Shown here piece after piece: positions 22,451 to 35,382 of a stretch of DNA of 64,000 bases (the stretch's first letter is position 1; every line of letters starts with the position of its first letter). Location: NCBI RefSeq assembly GCF_963678635.1, contig NC_087069.1:46892276-46956275 (forward strand). Reading direction: 5' to 3'. The position numbers and the translations under genes were made by a program. This DNA is from Symsagittifera roscoffensis (Eukaryota > Xenacoelomorpha > Acoela > Convolutidae). The notes beneath the pieces are model-generated. The model was not told the origin of the DNA. It worked only from the letters and a program-made list of their open reading frames with translations, and ran no database searches.

Positions 22451-23318
22451 GGTTCTTAAACACTTTCGCTTCTTGAACACCTTTTTTTGATTTAACGCCA
22501 CTTTTTCTTCTTCTAGAAAGTTTCTAAGGATAGGTTCAGGGTTTCGAACGCTTAACATTGCCGTAGTATCCTGAGTTCATCCCGCACGGGCATTAGAGTC
22601 TCTGGATAATCCCTTCTATTGGAGACACTCGTATTCGAAAAACCCCCCTGAAATACCGCCTCCTTTTACTGTTTCGGTATTCAAAAGTGACCAACTGTTT
22701 GCGCCCGGCACATTGCTACTTGAGCTTTCTCAGCTAGTTTGCAGAGCTTCTAGACACTTGAGTTCCAAAGCTGTTGTTGGATGAACTAACCCTGCCTTTT
22801 GCGGACCCAGTCGACCTTTATCTTGCTGAAGATTCGTTGAAGTTCGTTATTGTATCTTTACTTAGGTCCCTGCAGTTCATTTGCATGCTTCAAGGTCAAA
22901 TCCTAGCCTTTATGAGATTATCAAGTCTATTCAGTTTGCCTTGTTGACTACGCAGAGGCTCCGTATCTTTTCTTTATCGTTGCTCCCTCAGTTTGGCTCC
23001 ACGAGACATCCGGAAAAATTTTTAACTTGACATCCAACCGATCTATCAATCATTCTTCTTTCAATTTGTTTGGTCTCTTACTAAGTCCAAAACATTTATA
23101 GCCTCAAACTTCCTCGTTCCAAATGAACTGATCTTACAACTTCATTCGTCTTGATTAAAACATCTTGCTCTTGTTCACCTTTCTTGATCATAGTCTGCTT
23201 CAAGGCTTCATGATATCCCATTAGCAAGCAATGGCGTTATGAGGAGTTGCGTTAATGTTTTTGTGACGGGCAGCTTGATGGTGGTCGAGTTGAAACCCGT
23301 GTCTCTCACCACATTTTA

Positions 23319-23614
23319 ACATATTCTGCTTGCACCTCTTTCAGTGTTATTCTTGGCCTGGTTACTGATCACATCAGCATAGTTGTTAGACGCTGATGTT
23401 GCTAAAAAGTCCATGGAATCCTGTATGCCACTTGAAGACGTACTGATCGTTCTGACCGTCCCAAACTGATCTGAGGTGCTACTTCGTATCTTCACAGGTA
23501 CCCCTTCTTCATGAGTCGTACTGTCGAAAGTTAATTTTGATCTATCTTCATCATCATCTTCTGTTTCACTATTGGCATCTGATTAATGGCAGGTGTCCTT
23601 GTCAGTCTCTGCTC
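23319..23614 (-). other. Acidic Ser/Thr-rich open frame after a splice-acceptor-like site
   Basis: On the minus strand a long pyrimidine tract ends TTTTATAG|GAGCAGAG at 23615. An in-frame TAA at 23585-23583 follows, then 88 open codons to 23319 (SETEDDDEDRSKLTF near the start). It may be the N-terminal part of the gag-like remnant or a broken exon. Confidence 0.25.
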
Positions 23615-23619
23615 CTATA

Positions 23620-24680
23620 AAAAAAAAAGAAGAAAAGGGGATTAATTTTTAGTCTCTCTGAGCCAGGCACTCTTTGCATCATTGTTATATCCTTGCGTGA
23701 AGTCTAGATTTTTTGTTTTTAAATTGAGATTTCGGATAGCTCTGTCATCTCTTTTTGATGCAGTGTTTCAGTTGAAATTGCCAAGTCATGTCCGTGTTTC
23801 ACAGGAGTCGATTCGCTTGTCAGGCGTCTTTCCTGGTCTTATCATTTTTCCATTTTTCAGGACTTTCATCTTTGATTGGATTTTGATGTATTCCTTCTTC
23901 CAGTATTGCTGATTTATTCTTGTCTTGAGAAATCTTCTTACTGCTGGTCTCGACCAAATGTTCTGAAACGTTTTTCTTCTTTTTGCTTCGAGCCTTTCGG
24001 TTTCTCGCCGCAAAAGTTTACCTCAATGAGTTTCTTTCCTTTTAGGCCTGAACAACTTAAAGCTATCCTTGATCTTATTCTAATTTTAGTTATCCTTGAG
24101 TTTTTTAGACTCATCCTAATTGATCACCTTATATCGCTCACTTGCCCTAGTATCTCGAAAATCCTTGCGCAAAATTGATAGTCGTTTAAAATTACTTTCC
24201 CAAATCACCAAAACCTTGATTGTTTTACGAATCAGTACAACGTATTATCAATATTCGCGCAGCAGCAAGTAATGGGCTGCTTAAGAAAACGCTAGCATCA
24301 AAAATCTAGGCTTCTAATGAAAAGACTAGACAGACAAAACTTGAGCCATTAGTTTTTTCCTCAAGGTAGTGCCAATTGAGTTCTTCTCCGCTTATCTGCT
24401 TGAGGATTTTCCGAGCTGAACTTACTAGAACACTCTCGAAACCAATCCTTCAGAAAAAAATAGTATTGGATTACTCTGATTGATATCAGTTTTAATTTGT
24501 CTGTTTTTCTCTGTTTTGACAAAGAGTCGCGAATCTTTTTTTGCGTAAACTAAATCAGTCTCAACCATATGTTCTCTTTGGGTTTTTTAGGAACAAGTCA
24601 CAAGTGCAGTCACTAGTTTCATATCGACTTTGTTCTTTTTGATTGATATCATATCCTGTTTATTCTTTTAAAAAATGATT
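23620..24680. other. No convincing gene
   Basis: A minus-strand open stretch at 23786-24013 has a Lys/Arg-rich product (RRETERLEAKRRKTFQNI) but no recognised domain. The remainder is AT-rich with nothing I can identify. Confidence 0.3.
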
Positions 24681-24699
24681 TTGAGTGCTCTGTTCGCGC

Positions 24700-26120
24700 C
24701 CATCCGACGGGACGTTCCACTTTGCTTACGACGAAGAGTCTGTTTTCTGACCTCTCGGATCAACCTTTCACTCATGCACTATGAAGGGTGTGTTTTCTGA
24801 TCCTTCTGGATCAATGTCTGTGTTCACTGACTTTAAAGGTTCTTTTTACTGAACCTCCGGATTCTCATTTTTGGATTTTTCCGCCTTCTCGTTTTCGAGG
24901 AGCCTTCCGGGTTGCAATCGTTTCGGATTGTTGAAATAGAGACAGTAATGGATTGGATACTTCAGGAGTGGTGAAATTCAGACTCTTCTGGATTGGACCC
25001 TTCCGCTCAGTGAAACAGGGCCCTTCAAGATTGGTGAAATAGGAAACCTTTCGGATTGGTGAAGTTGTGACCCTCACGGATTGGTGCTTTGGAGAAGCCT
25101 TTCGGGTTGGGATTTTTCCGGATTTGTGAAACTGGGACCCTTCCAGATTGGTGAAAGAAGGATCCTTCCGTATCGGTGTTTTGAGACTTTTCCAGACGGG
25201 TAAAATAGATACAATTTCTCTGAACCTTCCGTTTCGACAAGTTTGCGACATTTCCGGTGTGTGACCGCTCCAGATTGACAACTTTGGACTTTTCCGCCTT
25301 GACGTTTTCGAGGAGCCTTTCAGAGTGGGACTTTTTCATACTGGTGAAACAGAGATCCTTCCAGATTAAGACGCTTCCGGATGTGTAAAAAAAAGACTCT
25401 TCCAGATTCGCGAGACAGGGATCCTTCCGAATTGGTGATGTTGGGACCCATATTGAATGTTGCTTTATATGAACCTTTCGGATTGCGAACCTTCCGATTT
25501 AGTTAAGCAGGGATCATTCCAGATTGGTGAAATAGGGACCCTTCCGTATTAGTGAAATCTGGACCCTTACTGAATGCTGTTTTTGGGACCTTTTCGGTTT
25601 GGGACACTTCTGGATCCGCGAAACAGTGACACTTCAGGATTGGGACTCTTTCGGTTTGATGAAATTTGGACCCTTTCGGAACGATTTTTGAGTCTCTTCC
25701 GGATTGGGATCTTTCCGGACTAGTAAAGTAGGAACCCTATGTATTTATGAGGTAGGGACACTTCCGGGTTGGTGAAAATGCGAACCTTTCTGGACTGGTG
25801 TGCCTAGGACACTTCCAGATTGGGACTTTTCCGTGTTCTTGATGTTGCTACTCTTCCTGATGAGTATTTTTGGGGACCCTTCCAGATTGGTTTTATTAGG
25901 AGACATCTTTTGCGGTTTTTAAGTCTCTTGCGGATTGGGTTTCTTCTGTGTTAGTGAAACAGGGTCCTTTCCAGATTGGTGAAAAAAGGATCTTTCCGGA
26001 TCGGTGTTTTGAGACTTTTCAGACGAGTGAAACAGATACATTTTCTCTGAAGCTTCCGTTTTGACAAGTTTGCGTCAATTCCGGTGTGTGACCGCTCCAG
26101 ATTGACAAAGTTGGATTTTT
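24700..26120. repeat. Degenerate minisatellite with higher-order structure
   Basis: Dozens of imperfect units of about 26-32 bp with core GGACCCTTCCAGATTGGTGAA run along the plus strand. Larger blocks recur: GTGTTTTGAGACTTTTC...CCGGTGTGTGACCGCTCC at about 25171-25290 and again at about 26004-26117, and TTTTCCGCC...CGTTTTCGAGGAGCC at about 24878 and 25290. Minus-strand open frames (FTNLEGS, HQSG repeats) are a by-product of the repeat. Confidence 0.75.
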
Positions 26121-26601
26121 GTTTTCCGTTCAAATGTTTATTTCCAAGTTCTGTAATTCTTGTTAACTGTTCAAGACAGCTAACTGCCTGAGTTGACAAT
26201 CCCAACCTCTTCGGAGGGTTGAAAGGCCCTACGAAAATTTATCTCTGATCCTCGAAAGTCTACCTTCAAAGCGGTTATGATTGCCAAAAACTTGTTGAAA
26301 TTTTTCCTATGTGAAATTATTTCAATAAGCGATTAATCGATGTGGAAATTTATTAAATTTCTGATGTAATTGTTCCTCCATTAAACTGACCCGTTTAGTG
26401 GGTATCAAGTAGTGGATCAAGCGAAACGTCTTCCGTTTCCTTTTTCACAGACAAACAACTTTTTTCAACGTATACAAGTTTTGCCAATTTTTTTTTCATT
26501 TCTTGCCTTTTAGGCAAACAATCTTTTGATTTGATCTCGCAAAGTTTTTTTCAGAGCAAAATTTTTGATGAAAAACATTGTAGGCCAAAAAACTTTGAGA
26601 A

Positions 26602-26847
26602 AACAGTTTGAACAGTTCCGGATTGGTCAATCCAATAAAAAGGACTTTCATCAATCCAATAAAAGGTTGCCTCCCATTGGCTTTTGAACGATTCTCAAAA
26701 ATAATTGGACTATTCGCGACTTGAAGAACTGTTTAAACAGCTTCGGGCAGGTCAATCCAAGAAAATGACTTTGGTCAATCCAATTAAAGGTTGCTTTTAA
26801 TTGGCTCCTAAACTGCTTTCAAAAATTTGGACTATTCACGACTTAAC
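26602..26847. repeat. ~125-bp diverged tandem duplication
   Basis: Unit 1 (26602-26726) and unit 2 (26727-26847) share the order AACxGTTTxAACAG, GGTCAATCCAA, AAAGGTTGC, ATTGGCT, TGGACTATTC and CGACTT. TCAATCCAA also recurs within each unit. Confidence 0.75.
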
Positions 26848-27218
26848 GTTACAATTTAAAAAAAAACAATTATCATCAGCATTAACGTGCTTAAATACTT
26901 AAACAATCTGCATTACAGATACGAAAGAGAACACTACAATTACAACCAGCTAGATCAATTTCTAAATAAACCAAACAAACAACAGGTAAAATATATCGCG
27001 CTTGGTTTGTAGAGTTTTATCTACTGATTACTGATTTTTATGTTTTTACACATATTTTAATTTTTTCCGATTAGATTTTCTTTTTTCTTCATTTTTTTGA
27101 TAATATTCTATTTTGTTTTCTCAATTATTTGGTTCATGTATTTAGTCTTATACTGCTCTTGGAACGGCGGGACGGCAAACTCCTTCACCTTTCACGATAA
27201 GGGAAGTTTCGGTCTTAA

Positions 27219-27452
27219 CGAGGTTATAAACCTATATCGGAGAATCCGGAAGTCTTTCGTATTTCGGGCCCCTTTCGGGCTCCCGATGAGGATTTGCCGA
27301 GTGTGGAGGCCTTCGCTGATACTATCTTCGATCTTGATGTTATGAAGAAAACCCAAAGGCATCATGATAACACATATGTAAACTGCGCCTTGGAACTTTA
27401 TAACGTTGAAAGCAAGGTTCAATCCTATATAGATGAGATAACGTCAAGATAA
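27219..27452 (+). other. Open frame in a GC-richer island, possible exon remnant
   Basis: 77 codons are open between stops at 27216-27218 and 27450-27452, with a protein-like composition (DEDLPSVEAFADTIFDLDV, ending VESKVQSYIDEITSR). There is no upstream ATG before the internal methionine, and no firm splice site. Family not recognised. Confidence 0.3.
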
Positions 27453-30420
27453 GGCCTTAAGTGTTTTAAACCATATCAACCAGAGGTAACTCAAAGTTTT
27501 TCGTAAGATCGATTCAACGAACGTGTTACCGGTTACAAGTCATCGGTCGAACTACGCAATTTTACTAGTTTCATGCAAATCAGAGTGCTCAGCATAACCA
27601 AAACACGAGGTCACTCCTATAAACATGGCTATCAAAATAATATGATTTACTTTTTTTGCTCAACTGGGGATAAATAATTCAAAGTTGGAGATGGATCGAC
27701 TCCTTCTTCTCTCCTAGCTCCGCAATTCCAAAAAATGTTAAGTTTGCAAATTATTTAAGATTCGCAAGATTTACGTTATTATCAAAACAGTTCTACAGTT
27801 ACACGACAGACCCTACAGAATTCTCCGTCGTCTTTCAAAAATTTCCTTTTTCACACCAAGTAGGGTTGCTACTCTGGTTCTCAGCCTTCTCGATCGTTGA
27901 AATGAGGAAATCAATGATTGTTAAAGTAAAATCGTAAAAAAAACGGAAAGCTTCTCTTCTCTCCCTCTACAATTGGGCGCTCGTAAATCGTTATTTGCAT
28001 CTTCTTGGTTGAAGTTCTCGTCTAATCTCTGATAGCGATAGTTTTGCTTCCAAAATTTTCGTTTTTCAGATGTCGCGAAAACCATTAGTATTTACAAGTC
28101 TTTATTCCCAATTGAAATTTTAAAAATAGTTTCTTCCGAAACTCTGATCTTCATTTTCTGAAGCTTTTTTCAGATATTTCTCTTAGTTGTTGTTTTCGGT
28201 GTAACGTGCACTGTTTGTCTTTCAAAAAATAGAACAATTCTGGTCAAATGGCAGGCACATTACATTGAGTATTGAATGTGTAATGTGTTCAAAATTTCCT
28301 ATATCCATATTTCTTTTGTGTCAAGTAAAAAGATAAGTTGTGTATTTATTTAAAATTTGAAATAATCAGAAACTTTGATGGTTTCAGAATTCCACATATA
28401 TATCTGATTGTATAGTATTCTAAAGTATTTAGAAGTTTGTAAAATTATTTGAACAAATTTTTGAAAAAATTATTCTGATTGGTTACTATAAAACATAAAA
28501 AAAAAATTTCAGAACAAAAGCTCGATTCTGTTTGTTTGATATCAAAACGATTAAGAAGTTTTTCATTTTCATGATCGGATCTGACTGTTTGATATCAAAA
28601 CTGGAAAATTTTTCTGCAACGGGGTGAGTTTCTTCTCAATTCGCTTATATCAAAAAGAAATGGTCAGAACGAAACTATTTAATTTCATTCAATTTTAAAA
28701 ACACTTCAAGTTAGAGTAAATCTCTCACATAAAAATTCAGTTCATTTCTAAGTTTCAGATTTCGTAAATAATCTCAAGCTTTTTTCCTTTTTGAGATGTC
28801 GTCACTGATGAAAAACGAGAGAGTTGCATGTCTTTAGTTAAGCAGAGGCTATACACGTCAACATACATTTAGACATCGTACACAGTGTGACCTTTTGATG
28901 TTTCCGAGCTGTGATTTTTATAAATCTGGCTGGGAGGAACTGATTATTTTCATCAAGAACAAGATTGCCACTGCTATTTGTTCTTATTGTCGGAGTTATC
29001 GTCCAAATAAATAAGAAATTGAAATATGGAATGAGCAATCTTCAAAGAAGAATGCCACGCAGAAAAAAATTTTAAACAATTTTTGTAAAAATTAGTCAGA
29101 TAGTTTGCCCTATATAACACTAATGCAGAAAACCTGTTTTTGTTAAACAACTAAAGTGGAAAAAAAAATCACGTTTTGTCTAAAATCAACATTGAACAAA
29201 TTTACATAATAATCTATTTGGTAGCATTGTTTAGACAATTGATCGTTTGCTTTTTTCAATGATTTTAACTGACGGAAAAACCATCCGCAGGTAATGATTG
29301 AGTTCCAATTGCTTTGAAAAGTTGTATTTTTTTCCGAAAATCTCCAAAATACAGTATTGACTGCAAAGGTAGCAAATTTGAGGGAAATCGTTGTGTAATT
29401 ACTCCGCTCAAATCAATACTATAACCTATTGAGTTGGAACGTGTGCAAAAAATCGTTAAAAGCAAACAACAACTAATTGAAATGCTTCCCTGATTATCCC
29501 TTGTATACTGTTACTAAGTCAGCTTAACTGAAGAGGTTCATTGAGTAGAGCGTTTTCGAAGCAGATAATTTGAGACCTATCCATTTGTATTGATAATTTC
29601 AATTGAACGATTACTAAAAATGTTTGAAAACTGATGTTAGTAGTTGTTCCATAAGTTCTTAGAGAAATTTACTTATTGCATAAGTACAAAAAAACTGCAT
29701 GAAAGGTCTTTGATTAAGGATTTTTCATTTATGGTAATTGTTTGTCTAATCTTTTTCCATGAACCAAAAAACTTGATTTTCTAGATCTTAATTTCTCAAA
29801 GTGGCAAAGACTTTGGTTACCCAAAAGTAGAGTCACCAAAAATTTGAGAGTTTTAAAATTACAATGCATCGGAAACGGCCTGAGTTGTCTTAGTTATGTC
29901 TCTAAAACATATAAAAAAGTATCAAACTCTTAAATTTCAGCTGAAATTTACAAAGATGATTTTTTTCAAAGTTTGATTTTTAATTTAATCATTCATTGAT
30001 CAATGCATATAAGAACATGCCATGCAAAACATTATGGCGTTTTCAGCGTTTTTAGAAAGTTATCCTGAAACTGGAAAAAATCGGCTTTTGTGTGTTCAGG
30101 ACTACGTTATGTACAAAAAAAATTTTGCATGCAATTTTTTAAAAATGTTTGTTTGACACAAAATTCGTTTTGCGATTCAAAAAATAGATTTTTTGGAAAA
30201 AATTCAACACTTAAAAAAGTTTTACTGTCGCCATCAAAAAATGCTGGTAATAAGGTTTCTGTATATCTAAATTGTATGATTAGTATTTTTGTCAACAAAA
30301 TTTTTGTTAAGTTATGACGATACACCGAATTTTATGCGGAAAAAATGAGAAAGTTTTTTTTGAAATATCGATGACTTCATTCTTGCAAAAAAATTGAAGT
30401 TTGATTGATTCGTATTTTTA
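27453..30420. other. AT-rich, mostly non-coding; small hairpin and two minus-strand open pieces
   Basis: A small hairpin CACATTACA / TGTAATGTG lies at 28256-28287. Minus-strand open pieces at 29038-28838 (phrase SSGNLVLDENNQFLPARF) and 29465-29265 (phrase FGDFRKKIQLFKAIGTQSL) have protein-like composition and could be exons of the gene whose small exons lie at 30.4-31.5 kb, but I could not connect them with phased splice sites. Confidence 0.3.
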
Positions 30421-30765
30421 CAGACCTGGTTCATGGAATTGTATGACTGGCATTTTCGGTCTATTGAGGTCAACTCGGGTCGGGTCATTCACTTCCATGC
30501 ACCAATTTTGTTTCCGTTAATGGAGAGCGCATTTTTCATTTTGCTTAAAAAATCACTTGAAAAAATTCAAAATCATCGAAACCACCGCTTAAACCAAATT
30601 TGAGCGTGCCAAAATTTCAGGACTCTTTCTTGAAAAACAAAACGAATGAAAAAAATGACCTGATTTTGCTCCTTGTCGCTTAAAATAATCTCGTCACTTA
30701 ATAACTTCTATAGAGTTGAGATTAAGTTGAGAAAAAGAACAAATTAAGATAGTAATTTTACTAAC

Positions 30766-31496
30766 CTGAACCGTACTTTGGGTACTTTTTCTTTTGTTTT
30801 CTCTGAAAACGATAGTCAATTTCAAATGTACAAATCCAGTTGCAAACAATTTTTGTCAATTTTGACAAACAATTTTCAAAGATTTCTTTTTACCTTTCTG
30901 AGCGAGCTCTTCTTCTTTTCTTCTTAACCTTTCTTCACGCGCTCTGGAACGCCGCTGGAAAAAACTTATTTGTAAATAAGTTATCAAATTGGTAATTGCA
31001 CGGCCGAAAGCAACATGCTTAGAACAATGCACTCAGTCATTTCAATTTGATCTTGTTTTTGATTCTATTAGCACTATGTAAAACTGGGTTAGTCGCTCTA
31101 AGTAGAAAAGGCGTTATTTCAAAATTGAAGAGCGTTATTTAAAACTATTATATCTTAATTTACGTGCATTTCGCTTGAACTAAGAAGTGTACTATAATGT
31201 TAGGTTTTTCCACAGCGTTGCAAATTGTATTATTTTTGCTTCGCGTACATAAAAGCTGAATTTAGACCATTGAAAAGTTTATACGATCATTTATGAAATT
31301 GTTGATAAATATGATCATTCAAAAACAAAATTATGTTCAGAGAACAACGTATATTCGACTACTTTTCACATTTTTTCGCAATGGCCTTAAATTGTTTTTC
31401 GCCATTTTTGTAATTATTTAGTTTTACATATTACTTACCACTTCTGAATCTGATCCTGTTGAAGAAAGTGAAATAATTGAAGATGTGCAGCCACTC
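30766..31496 (-). CDS. Three small in-phase exons of an unrecognised gene (partial)
   Basis: Exon A 31496-31439 (acceptor TTTGTTTCAG|GAGTGG, donor GAAGTG|GTAAGT) encodes a Ser-rich piece, SGCTSSIISLSSTGSDSEV. Exon B 30954-30894 (acceptor TTTTTTCCAG, donor AGAAAG|GTAAAAAG) encodes RRSRAREERLRRKEEELAQK, charged and probably helical. Exon C 30802-30766 (acceptor CGTTTTCAG, donor TTCAG|GTTAGT) encodes EKTKEKVPKVRF. Phases match across both introns (484 and 91 bp) and no stop interrupts. A possible exon D at 30460-30426 keeps phase (PKMPVIQFHEP) but its splice sites are weak. Neither the start nor the end of the gene is found. Function unknown. Confidence 0.5.
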
Positions 31497-31713
31497 CTGA
31501 AACAAAAAGAACAACAAGGGTTGAAAATCAGAAGCAATAATTATAATGCTTTGCTATCGTTAAACGGTACATGTCGGCTTCTTGTACGCTGCGTTATAAA
31601 ACATACGAAAAAAAAAACATTTCATACGGTATATACCGGTTTGAGGTGCTCGATTTTTGTTTCAACTTTGAAAGTCCAGCAATTGCAGTTTTGCGACTGA
31701 AATTTCTCGGTCA

Positions 31714-32125
31714 AGAACCAATTTTAAGTCGCGCAAAAGTCGAGGCATACCCGATTTTGGCCGAGAAAGTCAAAACATAGGTCGAGAAAATCAATTATAC
31801 GCGTTTTTGGTCGAGAAATTTAAAATATTAGTTGAGAAAGTCAAAAAATACCCGATTTTGGTCGAGAAAGACAAAACGTATAAAAGTTTTGAAACGTATA
31901 ACGTTTCAAAAATGTCGGTCGAGGAAACCGAGATAGCCGAAACCTGTCGAATTTTGGTCGAGAAAGTCGAATCTGAACTGGTCGAGCGAAGTCGAATACT
32001 TTTTTGTTGGTTTGAAAAAGTCGAAACAAACCACAATTTGTTCGAGAAAATGGAAACATACCACAGATTGGTCGAGAATGTCGAAACATACCGAAACTTG
32101 GTCGAGAAATTTGAGACATAAATCG
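31714..32125. repeat. ~33-bp-period minisatellite (GGTCGAGAAAGTCGAAAC core)
   Basis: About a dozen imperfect units of TTGGTCGAGAAAGTCGAAAC run to the left border of the TIR element. The dominant spacing near 33 bp keeps several frames open: the plus strand reads LVEKVETY-type repeats (31807-32121), and the minus strand is open in more than one frame. I read these as repeat-driven, not as genes. Confidence 0.7.
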
Positions 32126-32218
32126 AGCACATCGACCCAGAAAGACTAATGTTGAGTTAAGTAACCGATAAGTCACACGTACTATAAACGTTTATGAAGC
32201 GATTGCGACAAAATACCC

Positions 32219-35200
32219 AACAAGACTGCTCGTATCAGGGCGAAACCCTGAAAGTTCCAATTGCCTTTTAAAGTTTATGGAGCAGTAATAAGATGAATAT
32301 CATTAACAAATAAACGTAAAAAAATGAAGAAAAAAAATTCCAAAATTTCAAATTTTTTCCATGAAAATCATCCCCCCACACGCCATATAAACTACAAAAG
32401 AATAGATTTCGCTCCATGTAACAAATTAAATATGGCAAATCAGCTTCTTTCAACCAATTTGGAACGATTTCTAAGACGGATTAAATCTCCGCTTACGCGT
32501 TAATAGCGCGAAATATATCGCGCGTTAATTGGCCCAAATTAACCAAAATGGTAATTTTTAAACCCTCATCACTTTACAAAAAATGATCACAGGTGAAATA
32601 TCGTTTCAAATTTAAGCTCAGGACAACATTACTTTTTGAATGATTTTAAAAAAATTAGTCAAAAATGGCTTAGTTAAAAAGTCGAAATTTGTCTGAAGAA
32701 AAAAAACCCACCCGAGCACAAATATTCCGTTACTTTCGTATCGAAAGTCGAAACAAAAAACTAAACTGACAAAAAAAACTGTAGTGCCGGTTGATTAGAG
32801 AGGCTTGATTGACATTTGTGGCAGAAATTTTTCGACCGCAATCTGAAAAGTTTCGAGAGAATATGAACAATAGAAGTAATCTGACAACCCTTGACAGGTT
32901 GCTATAACTTCTTAAAACACTTTATCTAACCTGCTGAGAGACGGAGTGGCAGCACTTTTCCAAGGAACAAGAAGGGCTTGTTTGATGGTTTCAGAAGTGT
33001 TCCTCTCTCCGCTTCGATGACGCCATGAGACATGTCGCTGAAATGAGCGAATTGTTGGCGTACGAATGAAAGTAACGGAAGGTTTTAAAACTGTAGAAAA
33101 TTGCTCTTATGTTTAACTCAGTCAAAACTTTAGTTCTGACTTTTTTGAAATTTTTTTGAGATTGACCAAAAACGAACAATTTTTTGTTTGTTAGGCGTTT
33201 GTTTTGTATTTTTCAAAATTTTGTAATCAAGCATCATCTAATAACCCAAGCTTCTAAAATCAAGCATATTCTTCAAGAATCTTTAAGCATCTTCTGTTTA
33301 TCTTCTAATAACTCAATGCCTAATTTACAAAAGTTTCCAAAAAATTAACTTTAAAATCAGCAAGTTTTTGAAAAAAAAAGTTCAAAACAAAGCTAACAAT
33401 ATTTGATTTAGAAAAAAAAACAAGAAACAATGGAGAATTAGTCCGAAGTAGTTAAATATAGGTCCAGAATGCAAAAAAAAACAGTGTTTTGTATTTTTTC
33501 GCATTAAAGTTCCTAAATTAAACAAAAACAATTAAAAACAAAACTTTTAAAAACAAATAGCCAACAATCAGTTGTTCTGACAATATCTTTTCTCCTGAAT
33601 TCTTATAGAATGCAAGTCTGAACCATTATCCTGATAAAATATTTTAAACGTTATTGGAAAGTAGCGCTGAAATTGGTTCCAGTAAGTTGTAAAATTTCAT
33701 GAATAGTTCATCTAGAGTTTGATTTCAATGAACCCAAAAAGATTAAAGAGTCAAAACTCAAAAATTGTTATGCAAAAGATCGTATCAGAAAAAATATCAC
33801 TCTAGTATTGTGAATGCAGAAAGCAGTTTAATCAAAAAAGTATCTATTTTCAAGGAACAAAATTTTGTACCCACACAATGAAAAAAATTTTGGTAACGGA
33901 AAAACATGGAGAAGTAGTCCGAAGTAGTTGAAAATAGGTCTAGAATGTCACACTTTATCCGTCGAATGTCGGTTAGTGTCATGATTTTCAGTGCTTCTAA
34001 AACTTGTAGAGTATGATTTTATTGATGACACCAAAGAACAGTCGCTAGTAACTTTCGCAAGCATGCAGCGAACAATACTGTTTGATATCAAAATCTGTTT
34101 TCCCTTGCCCGCAAAGGCAGCTACCAGTCGTCGTAGAGATCCGAAATGAATTATGTTGTCTCCAAAAAGACTGATTCTCATCCGCAGGTATTTCAAATGA
34201 TCTTTTATATTGCCTATCCTTGATTGCGGCGGGCCAATTTGTTCATCCTGCTTGAATTGAGTTGTGAATGGATTCACACAAACTACAAAGGAAAGTTAGC
34301 GCGGGTCTTAATTGAACCAAAAACTTTGGATTGCAGTATTAGTCAGTGGAACAGTTTAAGGTACAGAATGGGTGAGTTGTACTTTTAGATTGCTATTAAG
34401 GATCAAAAAAGAGCCGCGGCGAAAAAATCAAGTACAGACCATAGAGATAGTTTTGTCCACTGTTGACGTCGATCATGGTTACGTTTGTCGTTATCATGAC
34501 GAGGGATGCATTTCATACTAAAAACTTTGAGTTGCAACTGATGTTTTAATGCAACTCTTGGTATGACACAGCTCCGATTAAAAAGAGGCGTGTAATTTGG
34601 ACGTTTAAATGTTTATAGTTTGGTTAAATTTCTTTGCTCAATATCATAACGCATTGTTTTCAAAGCCTGTTCACAGACAGACATTTTGACAGACGAGAAT
34701 TTTTTTTAAGGATGCATCAAGTGGCAAATTTTTGCGGTCATATTTTATCGTTGATTCAAGTTTCAGCTCCAAACTCTGCAAACTTAAAAAATGTTGCGAT
34801 TGGAATTCAACTGAGCTATCACCACGTTAACATTATAATAATTGATGGGAAGTCTTTTTTGTTCATATGGTTTGTCTAATGTAACCAGCACCTCGGGTCT
34901 TTTAAAATTGTGGTAGAGACTTGAATGGTCTGCTGTCTTGATAATTAATCCGACTTTTGATACGAAAGTAACGGAATATTTGTGCTCGGGGTGGGTTTTT
35001 TTTTCTTCGAACAAATTTCGACTTTTTAATTAGCCATTTTTGACGAAATTTTTTAATATCATTCGAAAGCTATTGTTTTCCTGAGCTTGAATTTGAAAAG
35101 ATATTTCACCTGTGATCGTTTTTCATAAAAATATGGGGGTTTTAAGACTGCCATTTCGGCCAAATTGGGACAATTAACCCGCGATAAATTTCGCGCTATT

Positions 35201-35382
35201 AACGCGGAAGTGATATTTATTCCGTCTTAAAAATCGTTCCAAATTTGTTCAAGGATGCTTTTATATCATAATTGATTTGTTAATAGGCGCAAAATCTATC
35301 ACTTGTACTTAATATGACGTGTGGGAAGATGTTTTTACAGTCGGAACATTCAGGGCTTCGCCTTGATACGAGCAGTCTTGTT
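32219..35382. mobile_element. DNA element A with long terminal inverted repeats
   Basis: The ends read AACAAGACTGCTCGTATCA on the left and its reverse complement on the right. The left arm (32219-32752) and right arm (34951-35382) are inverted repeats of one another, the right arm lacking about 100 bp. Inside each terminus is a small hairpin (TCAGGG...CCCTGA at 32235-32251). The ~2.2-kb interior has no recognised transposase. A minus-strand open frame at 34277-33948 (phrase IIHFGSLRRLVAAFAGKGKQ) is unrecognised. No obvious target-site duplication is seen. The order of the shared parts matches element B. Confidence 0.75.
33948..34277 (-). other. Open frame inside element A
   Basis: About 105 codons are open, preceded by a TTTGTAG that could be a splice acceptor. 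The product contains DHLKYLRMRISLFGDNIIHF and GSLRRLVAAF. A vague resemblance to an SH2-like strand/helix pattern is too weak to call. It could be element-encoded or captured host sequence. Confidence 0.3.

Noticed and set aside
22520-22550. GGTTCAGGGTTTCGAAC considered as a tRNA B box.
   Set aside because: No matching A box or acceptor and anticodon stems around it.
24865-25339. Minus-strand frames of 104-138 codons with FTNLEGS and HQSG strings.
   Set aside because: By-products of the degenerate minisatellite.
31791-32176. Long minus-strand and plus-strand frames over 100 codons.
   Set aside because: Explained by a minisatellite with a period divisible by three; no domain and several frames open at once.
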